Counted from the stretch's first letter, positions 50,009 through 58,484 are shown. The stretch: 64,000 nucleotides of DNA from Hydromonas sp. (GCA_017495165.1 JAFEII010000028.1:164887-228886); one strand, 5' to 3'. A program made the numbers and translations. The notes: generated from the sequence alone by a model not told the origin.

Positions 50009-50980
50009 CTAAACCTTAATATAGTCGTAGATATAGTTTATAAAAATGCCTAGCAGTGTTGTTCCAATTAAACTTATTCCTCCAGATAGCCAAGACTTCT
50101 TATTACGCGAATGATATTTTCTTATCAAATTATTATCGCCCGAATTTAATTTGATATATGACATCACCAAAAAACAATCAACTGAACTTTCTATTTTTTT
50201 AAGCAAGAGACCTCCAACCGAAGATAGAAGAACTAACGACCCAACAAACGCTACTATAAAAACATGAATGCTAATATTATTTACCACGGAGTTCTTTGCT
50301 AAAGAAAATGCAGCCATTATTGATGAGAGGTATAACAAGGGTAAGCCAGCTCGTGGAACCCAATGCGAATTAGATCTAATTTTTTTGAATAATTTACTGT
50401 TCTCCGTTTTATCACAAGCAAGAACCCACTCGTCAAATGTCGAAATAAAAGCTTTTGCTTTTATATAATCTGAATATTCAATTTCTATTCTCGCAACTGA
50501 CGAAGTGTTAAGCATTGGAACCAAAAAACTCGGCATTTCTTCTAATAGTTCATCATATTTAGCCACTCGAGATCTAAGATTAATTTGAATTTTATATTTT
50601 TCAGGATTACTCGCATTTTGAGATGGTGGAAGAAGAAAATAATATGTCATCAACAACTCTGTTGTTGCATACGGACTCGAGGAGTTATATTGTTCAAATT
50701 GCTCAAATTCAGTAAATCGCTCTCGTTCTTTGTTGTTATGAAGCAAAACAAATTCGGTTTGCAAAGAATTAAGAGCGCATCTAAAGGAATTTAAGGACTG
50801 TATGATTTTTTGGTGAATATTCTTAATATCCTTAAATTCTATTAGAATATCTTCATCATATTCTTTCGAAAGCTCTTCCGATTTTTCATTTACAGCTCTA
50901 TATAATTTATAAAAAGACTCGTCAATCGTCTCATGTCTTCCAACACTCTTCCCTGTCCCATTATTTATAATTTCATTCAT
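50009..50980 (-). CDS. Orphan membrane protein of unknown function (AT-rich insertion between carA and carB)
   Basis: 323 residues, no family recognised. Residues 1-100 are charged and helical, probably coiled-coil in part (about 20-95). A middle cytosolic part (100-210) follows, then likely membrane segments near 211-228, 236-260 and 297-318. There is no signal peptide. The coding DNA is visibly much more AT-rich than its neighbours and uses AAT, ATA and TTA codons heavily, which suggests recent acquisition. GAGGG precedes the ATG at 50980. Palindromic repeats lie on both sides. Single-gene islets of this kind sometimes encode phage-defence effectors or toxins, but nothing in this sequence proves that. 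Confidence 0.7.
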   Translation of the reverse strand: MNEIINNGTGKSVGRHETIDESFYKLYRAVNEKSEELSKEYDEDILIEFKDIKNIHQKIIQSLNSFRCALNSLQTEFVLLHNNKERERFTEFEQFEQYNSSSPYATTELLMTYYFLLPPSQNASNPEKYKIQINLRSRVAKYDELLEEMPSFLVPMLNTSSVARIEIEYSDYIKAKAFISTFDEWVLACDKTENSKLFKKIRSNSHWVPRAGLPLLYLSSIMAAFSLAKNSVVNNISIHVFIVAFVGSLVLLSSVGGLLLKKIESSVDCFLVMSYIKLNSGDNNLIRKYHSRNKKSWLSGGISLIGTTLLGIFINYIYDYIKV

Positions 50981-51013
50981 TTAAACCCTCGCCATAAAAA
51001 AATCAACCCGTAA

Positions 51014-51037
51014 GGCGGATTCGCGAAGCAATCCGCC
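51014..51037. repeat. Palindrome GGCGGATT...AATCCGCC
   Basis: An 8-bp stem with an eight-base loop, in the spacer upstream of the orphan gene. It resembles the other GC-rich palindromes of this locus and lies 34 bases upstream of the orphan start. Confidence 0.65.
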
Positions 51038-51139
51038 GCATGTGCCCGAGCATCCGAGCCGTATTTATAAACCATCGGCAAACAGGGCGTAATGAATCTC
51101 ACCCCGCGCACCGACACCACCCAAAACCACACCGCGTCC

Positions 51140-51218
51140 GTAGGGGCGGTTCGTGAACCGCACAGCCTCAGTCACCACCGAGTTCCTCTCACGCGGGCGA
51201 TTCACGAATCGCCCCTAC
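51140..51218. repeat. GTAGGGGC-ended palindromic element, copy 2
   Basis: Perfect inverted ends GTAGGGGC (51140-51147) and GCCCCTAC (51211-51218) enclose hairpins GCGGTTC-GT-GAACCGC and GGGCGATTC-AC-GAATCGCCC. It shares end sequence and two-hairpin plan with copy 1 on the other side of the orphan gene. No transposase is encoded, so it would be a non-autonomous element. Confidence 0.8.
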
Positions 51219-51258
51219 GCACCGACGCAATTCAAAATCACACGTTTCGCCAGCTCAC

Positions 51259-51963
51259 TCATAGCGTCGCCATACCCAATCGAACCCCAAACCCAATAAA
51301 CATCAGCCCAACCATTGCCGTGCCGCCGACCATCCACAGCGGGCGTGAGCGGAACTCATCAGCCAAGCGGGCGCCTGCAAAAATCAGGCCGCTTAAATAA
51401 ATAAAGCTGAACAATTGCAAAATACCACCCAGCACGACAAACGCCCACATGGGGTGCGCGGCTTGCGGCGAGACAAATTGCAAGAAAAACGACAATATAA
51501 ATAAAATCGCTTTGGGGTTGATGAGGCTAATCAACAAAGCGCCTCTAAATGGGTGCAGCCCTGCGGGAACTGTTAGGGTTGCGGCTTCGGATAGGTCAAG
51601 TTCGCTGTTGGCTTTGATGATTGCATCTGCGCTTAATTGGTCGCGTTTTTGCCAAATACCATGCGCGCCGATGAGCATTTGTATGCCCAAATATGCCAGG
51701 TATAACGCGCCGGTGATTTTTAGCGACATGAATACTTGCGGGGCTTCGCGCAGTACAGTGGCCGCGCCAATCACGGCGGCAATCATCAGGACGGCGTCGC
51801 CAATAAACACGCCACACGCGGCGGCGTAGCCACGGCGCACGCCTTGCTGGGCGGCGGTGGTTAGGACATACATTGAGTTGGGACCTGGCAATAAAATGAT
51901 GGCGATGGTGCCTAAAATATAGGTGCTAAAACCGATGATGCCTAAATTTGTGATGAAATCCAT
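51259..51963 (-). CDS. LysE/RhtB family exporter (LeuE-like)
   Basis: 234 residues from ATG at 51963, with GAGGAGG upstream; a longer frame to 52044 is rejected. Six membrane helices, family start TIAIILLPGPNSMYVLTTAAQQG and SLINPKAILFILSFFLQF. The charged loop (about 105-135) between helices 3 and 4 is long. Members export leucine, homoserine or related amino acids. A LysE-type gene between carA and carB is something I recall from Burkholderiales genomes, so it is likely native here. Confidence 0.88.
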   Translation of the reverse strand: MDFITNLGIIGFSTYILGTIAIILLPGPNSMYVLTTAAQQGVRRGYAAACGVFIGDAVLMIAAVIGAATVLREAPQVFMSLKITGALYLAYLGIQMLIGAHGIWQKRDQLSADAIIKANSELDLSEAATLTVPAGLHPFRGALLISLINPKAILFILSFFLQFVSPQAAHPMWAFVVLGGILQLFSFIYLSGLIFAGARLADEFRSRPLWMVGGTAMVGLMFIGFGVRLGMATL

Positions 51964-52101
51964 TGCGTTTAACCTCCTCAATTTTTGGGTGAACATTGTC
52001 CCGCGTTGTGTAACACATACTATCCCCGCGTAGGGCAAAAGCAATGCTTTTGGTAGCCCTTCAGTTTGTTTTGTAAATAGGGGCGGGAATGACTGCGGGT
52101 G

Positions 52102-53244
52102 TTATTTGCCTTGCGCCATCAAATCAATAAATCGATCAAACAAATACGCCACATCGTTTGGCCCTGGTGAGGCTTCGGGATGTCCTTGAAAGCCAAAGGC
52201 GGGTTTGTCGGTAAACGCCAAGCCTTGCAAGCTGCCGTCAAACAACGATACATGCGTGGCGCGCACATTGGCGGGCAAAGTGTTCTCATCGGCCGCAAAG
52301 CCGTGGTTTTGACTGGTAATCACCACGCGGCCTGTGTCTAAGTCTTTTACGGGGTGATTGGCACCGTGGTGGCCAAACTTCATTTTGAGGGTTTTTGCGC
52401 CAGCGGCGAGGGCTAAAATTTGATGCCCCAAGCAAATCCCAAATATCGGCAAGTTGCGGGTTAATAAGTCGCGCACAGCTTCAATCGCGTAATCACACGG
52501 CGCTGGATCACCGGGCCCGTTGGATAAAAACACGCCGTCAGGATTGAGCGCCAACACGTCCGCCGCGCTGGTTTGGGCGGGCACAACGGTGATGTCGCAG
52601 CCACGGCTGGCGAGCATGCGCAAAATATTGTGTTTGACCCCAAAGTCATACGCAACCACTTTAAAGCGTTTGGCGGTGATGTCGGCGTAACCGTGCTCAA
52701 GCGACCATTCGGTTTGCGTCCACGTATAGGCGGCGGGCGTGGTCACGACTTTTGCAAGGTCTAAACCGCTCATGCCGCCAAAGGCTTGTGCCAATTCGGT
52801 GGCTTTTGCCACATCGTCGCCCACCAAAATGCAACCACCCTGCGCGCCGTTGGTGCGCAAAACGCGGGTGAGTTCACGCGTGTCCACGCCCGCAATCGCA
52901 ACGATATGGTTGGCCTTTAAATAATCAGGCAATGATTGCTCGGCGCGGAAATTGGACACCGCCTGCGACAAGTCACGGATGATTAAACCTGCGGCATACA
53001 CCTTGTTTGACTCAACGTCTTGGGTGTTTACGCCCACGTTGCCAATGTGCGGATAGGTCAGCGTGACGATTTGTTCGGTATAGCTTGGGTCGGTCAAAAT
53101 CTCTTGATACCCCGTCATGGCGGTATTAAACACAACCTCCGCAACCACATGGCCGGGCGCACCAATGCTATAACCTTTAAAAACACTGCCGTCAGCCAGA
53201 ACCAAGAGCGCGGGTGGAAATTGCTTTGAAAAAATAGGTAACAT
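52102..53244 (-). CDS. carA: Carbamoyl-phosphate synthase small subunit
   Basis: 380 residues from ATG at 53244, with GGAG eight bases upstream. The N-terminal domain starts [19 protein letters not shown]; the class I glutaminase domain has the nucleophile in [15 protein letters not shown] and the triad HPE in GHPEASPGP. CarA supplies ammonia from glutamine to CarB through a tunnel. An in-frame open stretch runs back to about 53331 but lacks a good start. The leader contains a promoter, a short reading frame and a strong terminator, so expression is probably controlled by attenuation. Confidence 0.97.
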   Translation of the reverse strand: MLPIFSKQFPPALLVLADGSVFKGYSIGAPGHVVAEVVFNTAMTGYQEILTDPSYTEQIVTLTYPHIGNVGVNTQDVESNKVYAAGLIIRDLSQAVSNFRAEQSLPDYLKANHIVAIAGVDTRELTRVLRTNGAQGGCILVGDDVAKATELAQAFGGMSGLDLAKVVTTPAAYTWTQTEWSLEHGYADITAKRFKVVAYDFGVKHNILRMLASRGCDITVVPAQTSAADVLALNPDGVFLSNGPGDPAPCDYAIEAVRDLLTRNLPIFGICLGHQILALAAGAKTLKMKFGHHGANHPVKDLDTGRVVITSQNHGFAADENTLPANVRATHVSLFDGSLQGLAFTDKPAFGFQGHPEASPGPNDVAYLFDRFIDLMAQGK

Positions 53245-53346
53245 ATAAAACTCCGTGTTTGACTGATTGGCAAATAAACATGCGCTTCGAATAATTTTAA
53301 GTCGCTTCAAGCAGCTTCGAGTCGCCTCCAATCGCTGCGAATGGCT

Positions 53347-53393
53347 AAAAAAAACCGCCCATTGAACAATAAATAATTATTGCGCTGGGCGGT
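53347..53393 (-). terminator. Intrinsic terminator in the carA leader (attenuator)
   Basis: On the minus strand ACCGCCCA (53393-53386) pairs with TGGGCGGT (53361-53354), with an inner stem CAATAA/TTATTG, followed by seven more T (53353-53347). No gene ends upstream on this strand, so it must terminate the carA leader, about 100 bases before the start codon. Confidence 0.78.
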
Positions 53394-53430
53394 GATTTGG
53401 TTCATTCGAGGATTGGGGACTGTGCACCAT
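53377..53430 (-). CDS. Possible leader peptide of carA (17 codons)
   Basis: An ATG at 53430 opens 17 codons (MVHSPQSSNEPNHRPAQ) and stops at 53379-53377, inside the terminator hairpin. A ribosome finishing this frame would cover the 5' arm of the terminator stem, the geometry of the E. coli pyrBI attenuator. The ribosome binding site is poor, so this is only a candidate. A 12-codon frame in another register (starting ATGAATAAACATGG) overlaps it. Confidence 0.3.
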   Translation of the reverse strand: MVHSPQSSNEPNHRPAQ

Positions 53431-53481
53431 GTTTATTCATTCGGTTTGTGGATTATGCGGGACAACTTACTTAACCGCGAT

Positions 53482-53510
53482 ATTTTAGCAGAATTCTGGG
53501 CGGATTTAAA
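53482..53510 (-). promoter_or_regulatory. Promoter of carA
   Basis: On the minus strand TTTAAA (53510-53505) and TAAAAT (53487-53482) are 17 bases apart, and TG one base before the -10 makes an extended -10 (TGCTAAAAT). Transcription would start near 53475, about 230 bases before the carA ATG. Confidence 0.6.
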
Positions 53511-53543
53511 GGCAAAATAAAGGCAAAGCCCAAGAATTTATTT

Positions 53544-53549
53544 TATAAT
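53544..53549 (+). promoter_or_regulatory. -10 element of the tal promoter
   Basis: TATAAT 45 bases before the tal start, divergent from the carA promoter. No convincing -35 is present. Confidence 0.45.
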
Positions 53550-53593
53550 CAGCGCCATTCAACCCACGATTAACCCACCATAAAGAGAGACTC

Positions 53594-54541
53594 ATGAATA
53601 CCTTAGAACAACTTAAAGCCTACACAACCGTGGTTGCTGACACGGGCGACTTTGCGGCAATGGCGCAGTTTATGCCACAAGACGCAACCACCAACCCATC
53701 GTTAATCTTAAAAGCGGTTCAAAAACCAGAATACCAGCCGTTATTTGAAGCCGCCGTCAAAGCGCACGCATCTGAATCTGTCAGCGATGTCATGGACCAT
53801 GTTTTGGTGGCCTTTGGTCTGGAAATCCTAAAAATCGTGCCTGGGCGCGTCTCAACAGAAGTGGATGCACGCCTGTCATTTGACACGCAAGCCTCGTTAA
53901 TTAAAGCGCGCCGCATTATTGGTCTATATGCAGCCCAAGGGATTGCAAAAGAGCGGATTTTAATCAAACTGGCCGCCACTTGGGAAGGGATTCAAGCGGC
54001 AAAGGTATTAGAAGCCGAGGGCATTCACACCAATTTAACCTTGATGTTTGGTCTGTCTCAAGCCGTGGCCTGCGCGGATGCTGGCGTCACATTGATTTCG
54101 CCATTTGTTGGGCGTATTTATGACTGGTACAAAAAGCAAACAGGCATTGAGTACGATGCTATGAAAGATCAAAACGATCCTGGCGTTGAATCTGTCAAAG
54201 CAATTTATAACTATTACAAAAAGTTTGGCATCAAAACCGAAGTCATGGGCGCGAGCTTTAGAAATATTGGCCAAATTCAAGCGCTGGCTGGCTGTGATTT
54301 GCTCACCATCAGCCCTGATTTATTGGCGCAATTGCAAGAGTTAAATCAGCCATTGGTTGAAGCGCTCAATGAGTCTGATGCTCAAAAATCAACTGCTGCA
54401 CGCATTGACATGAGCGAATCCGCATTTAGATTGGCTTTAAACAATGAAGCCATGGCGATTGAAAAACTCTCTGAAGGGATTCGCCTGTTCTGCATTGACA
54501 CCGAAAAGTTTGCCACCCTGATTGAGCAGGTGCGCGGCTAA
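53594..54541 (+). CDS. tal: Transaldolase
   Basis: 315 residues, class I (TalB-like). Motifs: [12 protein letters not shown] with the catalytic aspartate region, [13 protein letters not shown], the Schiff-base lysine in [13 protein letters not shown], and [23 protein letters not shown]. It transfers dihydroxyacetone units between sugar phosphates in the pentose phosphate pathway. AAGAGAGA precedes the ATG. It is monocistronic, ending in a terminator. Confidence 0.97.
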   Translation: MNTLEQLKAYTTVVADTGDFAAMAQFMPQDATTNPSLILKAVQKPEYQPLFEAAVKAHASESVSDVMDHVLVAFGLEILKIVPGRVSTEVDARLSFDTQASLIKARRIIGLYAAQGIAKERILIKLAATWEGIQAAKVLEAEGIHTNLTLMFGLSQAVACADAGVTLISPFVGRIYDWYKKQTGIEYDAMKDQNDPGVESVKAIYNYYKKFGIKTEVMGASFRNIGQIQALAGCDLLTISPDLLAQLQELNQPLVEALNESDAQKSTAARIDMSESAFRLALNNEAMAIEKLSEGIRLFCIDTEKFATLIEQVRG

Positions 54542-54560
54542 TGGCCGTACCCGTTTAAAT

Positions 54561-54584
54561 TCGTTCAATCGTTCAATCGTTCAA
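54561..54584. repeat. Short tandem repeat, 8-bp unit TCGTTCAA x3
   Basis: Three exact consecutive copies between the tal stop and its terminator, followed by the degenerate TCATTGCAA. Confidence 0.8.
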
Positions 54585-54603
54585 TCATTGCAAACGATGC
54601 AAG

Positions 54604-54628
54604 AAAAAACGCCGCGCAGGCGTTTTTT
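54604..54628 (+). terminator. Intrinsic terminator after tal
   Basis: AAAAAACGCC and GGCGTTTTTT pair around a five-base loop. Confidence 0.9.
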
Positions 54629-55075
54629 TATTCGCCATTGATTTGGTTGGCGGCAATATTTTCAACCCATAAATTAGAAAAAAAAACAGCCCCCCCACCA
54701 AGCACATCTCAAACCACCCCAAAACGTTGTTTTTCGCCAACACTTTTTCGTTTTTTCAGCTATTTATTGGCTTTAAAAAATAAAAATCAAACACAGTTGT
54801 TGCATCATTTTCAGAAACAATGAAATAATTCGCCCGTTCTTTACCGCTCCAAAGACTATAAAAATAAGCGGCTCATTATCATCACGCTGAATCATCTGGT
54901 TGCACAGTTCCTCACATTCTTGATAATCGCCATACAACAAACATAAAGTTGCGTGATTAAAATCATTACAAACAACGTGAATCAAACAACAGATATTAAA
55001 TATCAAATGCATTCACCCTTCATTTTTCAATGAAACCCACCTAGATTTAACCACGCGCATGACGAAAGTAACCTC
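54629..55075. other. Intergenic region between tal and rtcB
   Basis: AT-rich DNA with homopolymer runs (nine A near 54680, seven C near 54690). A minus-strand open frame of 79 codons at 54773-55012 has AAGGG close before its ATG, but its composition and lack of a recognised family leave it doubtful. No promoter for rtcB stands out, and no hallmark of an rtcR/sigma54 control region (GG-N10-GC) was found. Confidence 0.4.
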
Positions 55076-56287
55076 ATGAGCATACAAATTGAATTAACCA
55101 GCGCCCGCGTACCCGTCAAAATTTGGACAACAGACATTGACCACAAAGCACGCGAGCAATTATTAAACACCGCCAACCTGCCGATTGTCGGCCCGCATGT
55201 GGCCGCAATGCCCGACGTACACGTGGGCATGGGCGCAACGGTTGGCTCGGTCATCCCAACCACCAACGCCATCATTCCCGCCGCAGTTGGCGTGGACATT
55301 GGCTGCGGCATGAACGCAGTGCGTTTATCACTCAACGCCCGCGACTTGCCCGACAATTTAAAAGCATTGCGCCACTCGATTGAGCGCTCAGTACCGGTTG
55401 GATTTAATCAACATCAGTTCAGCAAAGTCAAAGGCGCATCGGTTGAAAGAGCTGCGCGCAAACTCTCGCCACGACTGGATGCGATTATGCAAAAGCACCC
55501 AGGTTTGACCAAAATGGTCAAAAATTGGCAACGCCATTGGCTGTGCCAAGTGGGCACTTTGGGCGGCGGCAACCATTTTATTGAGATTTGCTTGGACGAA
55601 GCGGATCAAGTTTGGATCATGCTGCACTCAGGCTCACGCGGCACAGGCAATGTCATTGGGCGTTATTTTATCAACGCCGCCCAAGCAGACATGCGCCGCC
55701 ATCAGCTCAACATTCCAACCGATAAGGATCTGTGTTATTTCTCTGAAGGCTCAGAGCTGTTCAGCGACTACACAGACGCCATGTATTGGGCGCAAGACTA
55801 TGCGCGGGTCAATCGGGCCGTTATGATGGAGCACGTGATTGCAGCGATAAAACCACATGTGCCACCATTTACGATTACCAGCGAAGCAATCAACTGCCAC
55901 CACAATTACGTATCGGAAGAAACGCATTTTGGCCAAGACCTATTCATCACCCGCAAAGGCGCGATTTCAGCCCAAACAGGTCAGTTGGGCATTATTCCAG
56001 GCTCAATGGGGGCAAAATCGTTTATTGTGCGCGGCTTGGGCAATGAGCAGTCGTTTTGCTCATGTTCGCACGGCGCAGGCCGTAAACTCTCGCGTACGGC
56101 GGCCAAAGGTCAATTTACGGTCGACGATTTGGCCGCACAAACCGCAGGCGTGGAGTGCCGAAAAGACATTGATGTGGTGGATGAAATTCCTGGCGCTTAT
56201 AAAGACATTGATGTCGTTATGGCCAACCAGTCCGATTTGGTCGAAGTCGTGCACACATTAAAACAAGTCGTGTGCATCAAAGGCTAA
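55076..56287 (+). CDS. rtcB: RtcB, RNA-splicing ligase
   Basis: 403 residues, close in length and sequence to E. coli RtcB. Metal- and guanylate-binding motifs: MPDVHVGMGATVGSVIP, GVDIGCGMNA (catalytic-site cysteine), GTLGGGNHFIEI, HSGSRGTGN, EINCHHNY-like EAINCHHNYV, and CSCSHGAGRKLSR with the histidine that takes GMP. It joins RNA ends with 2',3'-cyclic phosphate or 3'-phosphate to 5'-OH. No rtcA, rtcR, archease or prfH is adjacent, so it stands alone. Confidence 0.96.
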   Translation: MSIQIELTSARVPVKIWTTDIDHKAREQLLNTANLPIVGPHVAAMPDVHVGMGATVGSVIPTTNAIIPAAVGVDIGCGMNAVRLSLNARDLPDNLKALRHSIERSVPVGFNQHQFSKVKGASVERAARKLSPRLDAIMQKHPGLTKMVKNWQRHWLCQVGTLGGGNHFIEICLDEADQVWIMLHSGSRGTGNVIGRYFINAAQADMRRHQLNIPTDKDLCYFSEGSELFSDYTDAMYWAQDYARVNRAVMMEHVIAAIKPHVPPFTITSEAINCHHNYVSEETHFGQDLFITRKGAISAQTGQLGIIPGSMGAKSFIVRGLGNEQSFCSCSHGAGRKLSRTAAKGQFTVDDLAAQTAGVECRKDIDVVDEIPGAYKDIDVVMANQSDLVEVVHTLKQVVCIKG

Positions 56288-56307
56288 TCGACGACGGCTT
56301 AAACACA

Positions 56308-56333
56308 GCCAGCCTTTTTATATAAGGGCTGGC
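56308..56333 (+). terminator. Hairpin after rtcB
   Basis: GCCAGCCTTT and AAGGGCTGGC pair (one G-T wobble) around TTATAT, 20 bases past the stop. No T-run follows, so termination efficiency is uncertain. Confidence 0.6.
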
Positions 56334-56402
56334 ATCAATGAAAAATATTAGTGCGTGAAATATTAGTAAAATATTAATAGAAATATGAATAAAGGAATCT
56401 CA

Positions 56403-56618
56403 ATGAAAAAATCAAAAACAACAACATTGCCTGCCATCGTGCCACGCAACCCTTTGGTTGCAGCAGCAAAGTTTCGCAAAGCTGGCAGCCACCGCGACAG
56501 CAAAAAAACGGAACGACAAAAAGCCGCGCAACAATTGCAACGCATTCTTAAAAACCCCGCTGATGTGGGGTTTTTATGTATTGGGCATGCCCAAATTAAA
56601 TTTTGCGAATATTGCTAA
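56403..56618 (+). CDS. Small basic protein of unknown function
   Basis: 71 residues from ATG at 56403, with AAAGGA six bases upstream. The first 50 residues are strongly basic (PRNPLVAAAKFRKAGSHRDS and KKTERQKAAQQ), resembling small hypothetical proteins of Burkholderiales with an RNPLV..RKAG.H pattern. The last 20 residues (from about ILKNPADVG) are encoded across a terminator-like hairpin and look unlike the rest, so the natural gene may have ended near 56550 before a frameshift. A role in RNA or ribosome binding is only a guess from the charge. Confidence 0.6.
   Translation: MKKSKTTTLPAIVPRNPLVAAAKFRKAGSHRDSKKTERQKAAQQLQRILKNPADVGFLCIGHAQIKFCEYC
56550..56575 (+). terminator. Terminator-like hairpin inside the 3' end of the small basic gene
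   Basis: AAAAACCCC and GGGGTTTTT pair around an eight-base loop. The structure is that of an intrinsic terminator but the reading frame continues through it for 14 more codons. Confidence 0.65.
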
Positions 56619-56791
56619 ATATTCCCAAACATCGATAAATATTACTAAGGCTGATTTTTGGGGCAGCATCAGTGATTTATTAACAAACACAGCCAAGGTT
56701 ACTTTAAAAAAACCACGCACTTACAGTAAAATCGCAACGTGAATAACGCCGCACCTTACATCATCGTGCCATTTTAGTAAACGGAACCGCC

Positions 56792-58084
56792 ATGCAAGTG
56801 AATTTTTTGAACCGCACCACCCTTTTAACCGCGTTTTTGCTGATGGGGTTCGCGTGGCTGGTGAGCCTGTTTTTGCCATTTTGGGTGGGACTGTTATTTG
56901 TGATTGCGTTTTTGGTTTGGCGCCTGTCTTTGCATTACCGTGAGCTAAAGCATTTTTCATTGTGGTTGACGCACCCGACCAGCCACAACGTGCCATCTGG
57001 CCACGGCGTTTGGACAAATATTTTTGCGGCGCTGTACGCACTTCGGCGAACGGATGAGGCGCATGAATCGAAGCTTGCGCTGTGGTTGGAGCGGTTTCAA
57101 AACACGATGTGCCATTTGCCTGATGGCATTGTTTTAATGAACCTTAGCACCCAATTAGAATGGTGCAACCCGATTGCCCAACGCCATTTTGGCTTGGCAT
57201 TAGAAGATGACAAAGGCAACCGCATGGCCAATTTGGTGCGTTTGCCTGCATTTGTTGCGCACTTAGAAGCAAACGTTTATGACGCCCCCATCAAAATTGA
57301 CTATTTAAGCCGCCGTTTAGAAATCACGGTGATTCCATTTGAAGAAAACAGCCTGATTGTGGTGAGCCGTGACATTACGGAAGCCGAGCGCATGGACGAA
57401 ATGCGGCGGGACTTTATTGCCAACGCCTCGCATGAATTGCGTACGCCACTAACCGTGATTAGCGGCTTTTTAGAGTACGCAAGCGACGCGGAGCTTATGA
57501 GTCAGATGCCGCCTGAACAGCGCATGAATCAAGTCAATTTGATGTGTCGCCAAGCCGAGCACATGACGGTATTAATTCAAGACATGCTCATGCTGTCGCG
57601 TTTGGAAAGTGACTTTACGGTGGATGAAACGCGGATAAATATGCCAGAATTGATTGAATCGATTTTGCCGCAAATCCGTGCCTTGTCTGGCTTTAACCAT
57701 ACGATTACCACCGATGTTGCCGCAATAAACCTAAAAGGCAGCATGACCGAAATCAGCAGCGCAGTCACCAACCTGTTATCCAATGCGGTGCGTTACACGC
57801 CAACAGGCGGCTTGATTCATCTGAGCTGGCGCAACGTTCAGGGTTGCCCAACGCTGAGCGTACAAGACAGCGGCGCTGGCATTGCGCCAGAGCATTTGCC
57901 GCGTTTAACTGAGCGGTTTTATCGTGTCAATAACGATACGAGCGCATCGGTCAAAGGCACGGGTTTGGGCTTGGCCATTGTGAAACACATCTTGATTCGC
58001 CATCAAGCTGAGCTCAAAATCAGCTCAACACTTGGGAAAGGCACAACGTTTTCCATGGTATTTCCCGCCGGCCGCATTTTATAA
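56792..58084 (+). CDS. phoR: PhoR, phosphate-regulon sensor histidine kinase
   Basis: 430 residues. Two close N-terminal membrane helices (about 10-44, DUF3329), a PAS domain (about 95-195), HisKA with H214 in NASHELRTPLTV, and a HATPase domain with NLLSNAVRYTP, DSGAGI and GTGLGLAIVKHIL. It phosphorylates PhoB when phosphate is scarce and is held off by PstSCAB-PhoU. In Burkholderiales phoR usually follows phoB; here it precedes pstS, and the phoB end carries a VNTR. No Pho box was found directly before it. Confidence 0.93.
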   Translation: MQVNFLNRTTLLTAFLLMGFAWLVSLFLPFWVGLLFVIAFLVWRLSLHYRELKHFSLWLTHPTSHNVPSGHGVWTNIFAALYALRRTDEAHESKLALWLERFQNTMCHLPDGIVLMNLSTQLEWCNPIAQRHFGLALEDDKGNRMANLVRLPAFVAHLEANVYDAPIKIDYLSRRLEITVIPFEENSLIVVSRDITEAERMDEMRRDFIANASHELRTPLTVISGFLEYASDAELMSQMPPEQRMNQVNLMCRQAEHMTVLIQDMLMLSRLESDFTVDETRINMPELIESILPQIRALSGFNHTITTDVAAINLKGSMTEISSAVTNLLSNAVRYTPTGGLIHLSWRNVQGCPTLSVQDSGAGIAPEHLPRLTERFYRVNNDTSASVKGTGLGLAIVKHILIRHQAELKISSTLGKGTTFSMVFPAGRIL

Positions 58085-58263
58085 ATTAGGTTTGCGCTTT
58101 ACAGCCATCTGTCAAGCAAAAGAATGCACATTTTTTAGTAAAAAATACAAATAAATTTGGAAAAGTTGCTTGACTTACGCACACAAAATAAAAACCGCCT
58201 TGTCGCCCTTCAATTGGCCGCTTACATTTCAATCTCACACAGCGCCTTAATCCTAAGTGGTTG

Positions 58264-58295
58264 ATATTAAACAGCTTTAGCAATTTGTTTAATAT
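58264..58295. repeat. 10-bp inverted repeat between phoR and pstS
   Basis: ATATTAAACA (58264-58273) and TGTTTAATAT (58286-58295) are perfect inverted copies with a 12-base spacer. AT-rich, possible operator. Confidence 0.5.
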
Positions 58296-58312
58296 TTAGC
58301 CATTCTGATTGC

Positions 58313-58331
58313 AGCCCTTATTTTTAGGGCT
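58313..58331 (+). terminator. Possible phoR terminator
   Basis: AGCCCT-TATTTTT-AGGGCT is followed ten bases later by a run of eight T. The stem is only six pairs, so it may be weak. Confidence 0.45.
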
Positions 58332-58350
58332 TCTCCCTCTTTTTTTTAAT

Positions 58351-58387
58351 GTTACCCACATAGTTATCCACAGACTTTGTGGGTAAC
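58351..58387. promoter_or_regulatory. DnaA-box cluster in a palindrome
   Basis: GTTACCCACA (58351-58360) and TGTGGGTAAC (58378-58387) are a perfect inverted repeat; each arm contains a DnaA-box-like 9-mer (TTACCCACA). The spacer holds an exact consensus box, TTATCCACA (58364-58372). Three boxes in 37 bp is more than expected, yet no dnaA or other origin gene is near, so a titration or regulatory site is likelier than an origin. It could also be a simple hairpin. Confidence 0.45.
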
Positions 58388-58484
58388 TGCGCGAACACTT
58401 GATTTGACTGGAGCGGCGTTTTTATTGGGCATTTATTTGCCGAATTTTCACTCTTTTTTCCACTGTTTTTGACGCGTATTTTCG

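Noticed and set aside
50009..50980. Transposase or phage gene
   Set aside because: No DDE, HUH, tyrosine or serine recombinase motif is visible; the protein is helical with membrane segments.
53245..53331. In-frame upstream extension of carA
   Set aside because: It begins at TTG and lacks homology to CarA N-termini; GGAG before ATG at 53244 is better.
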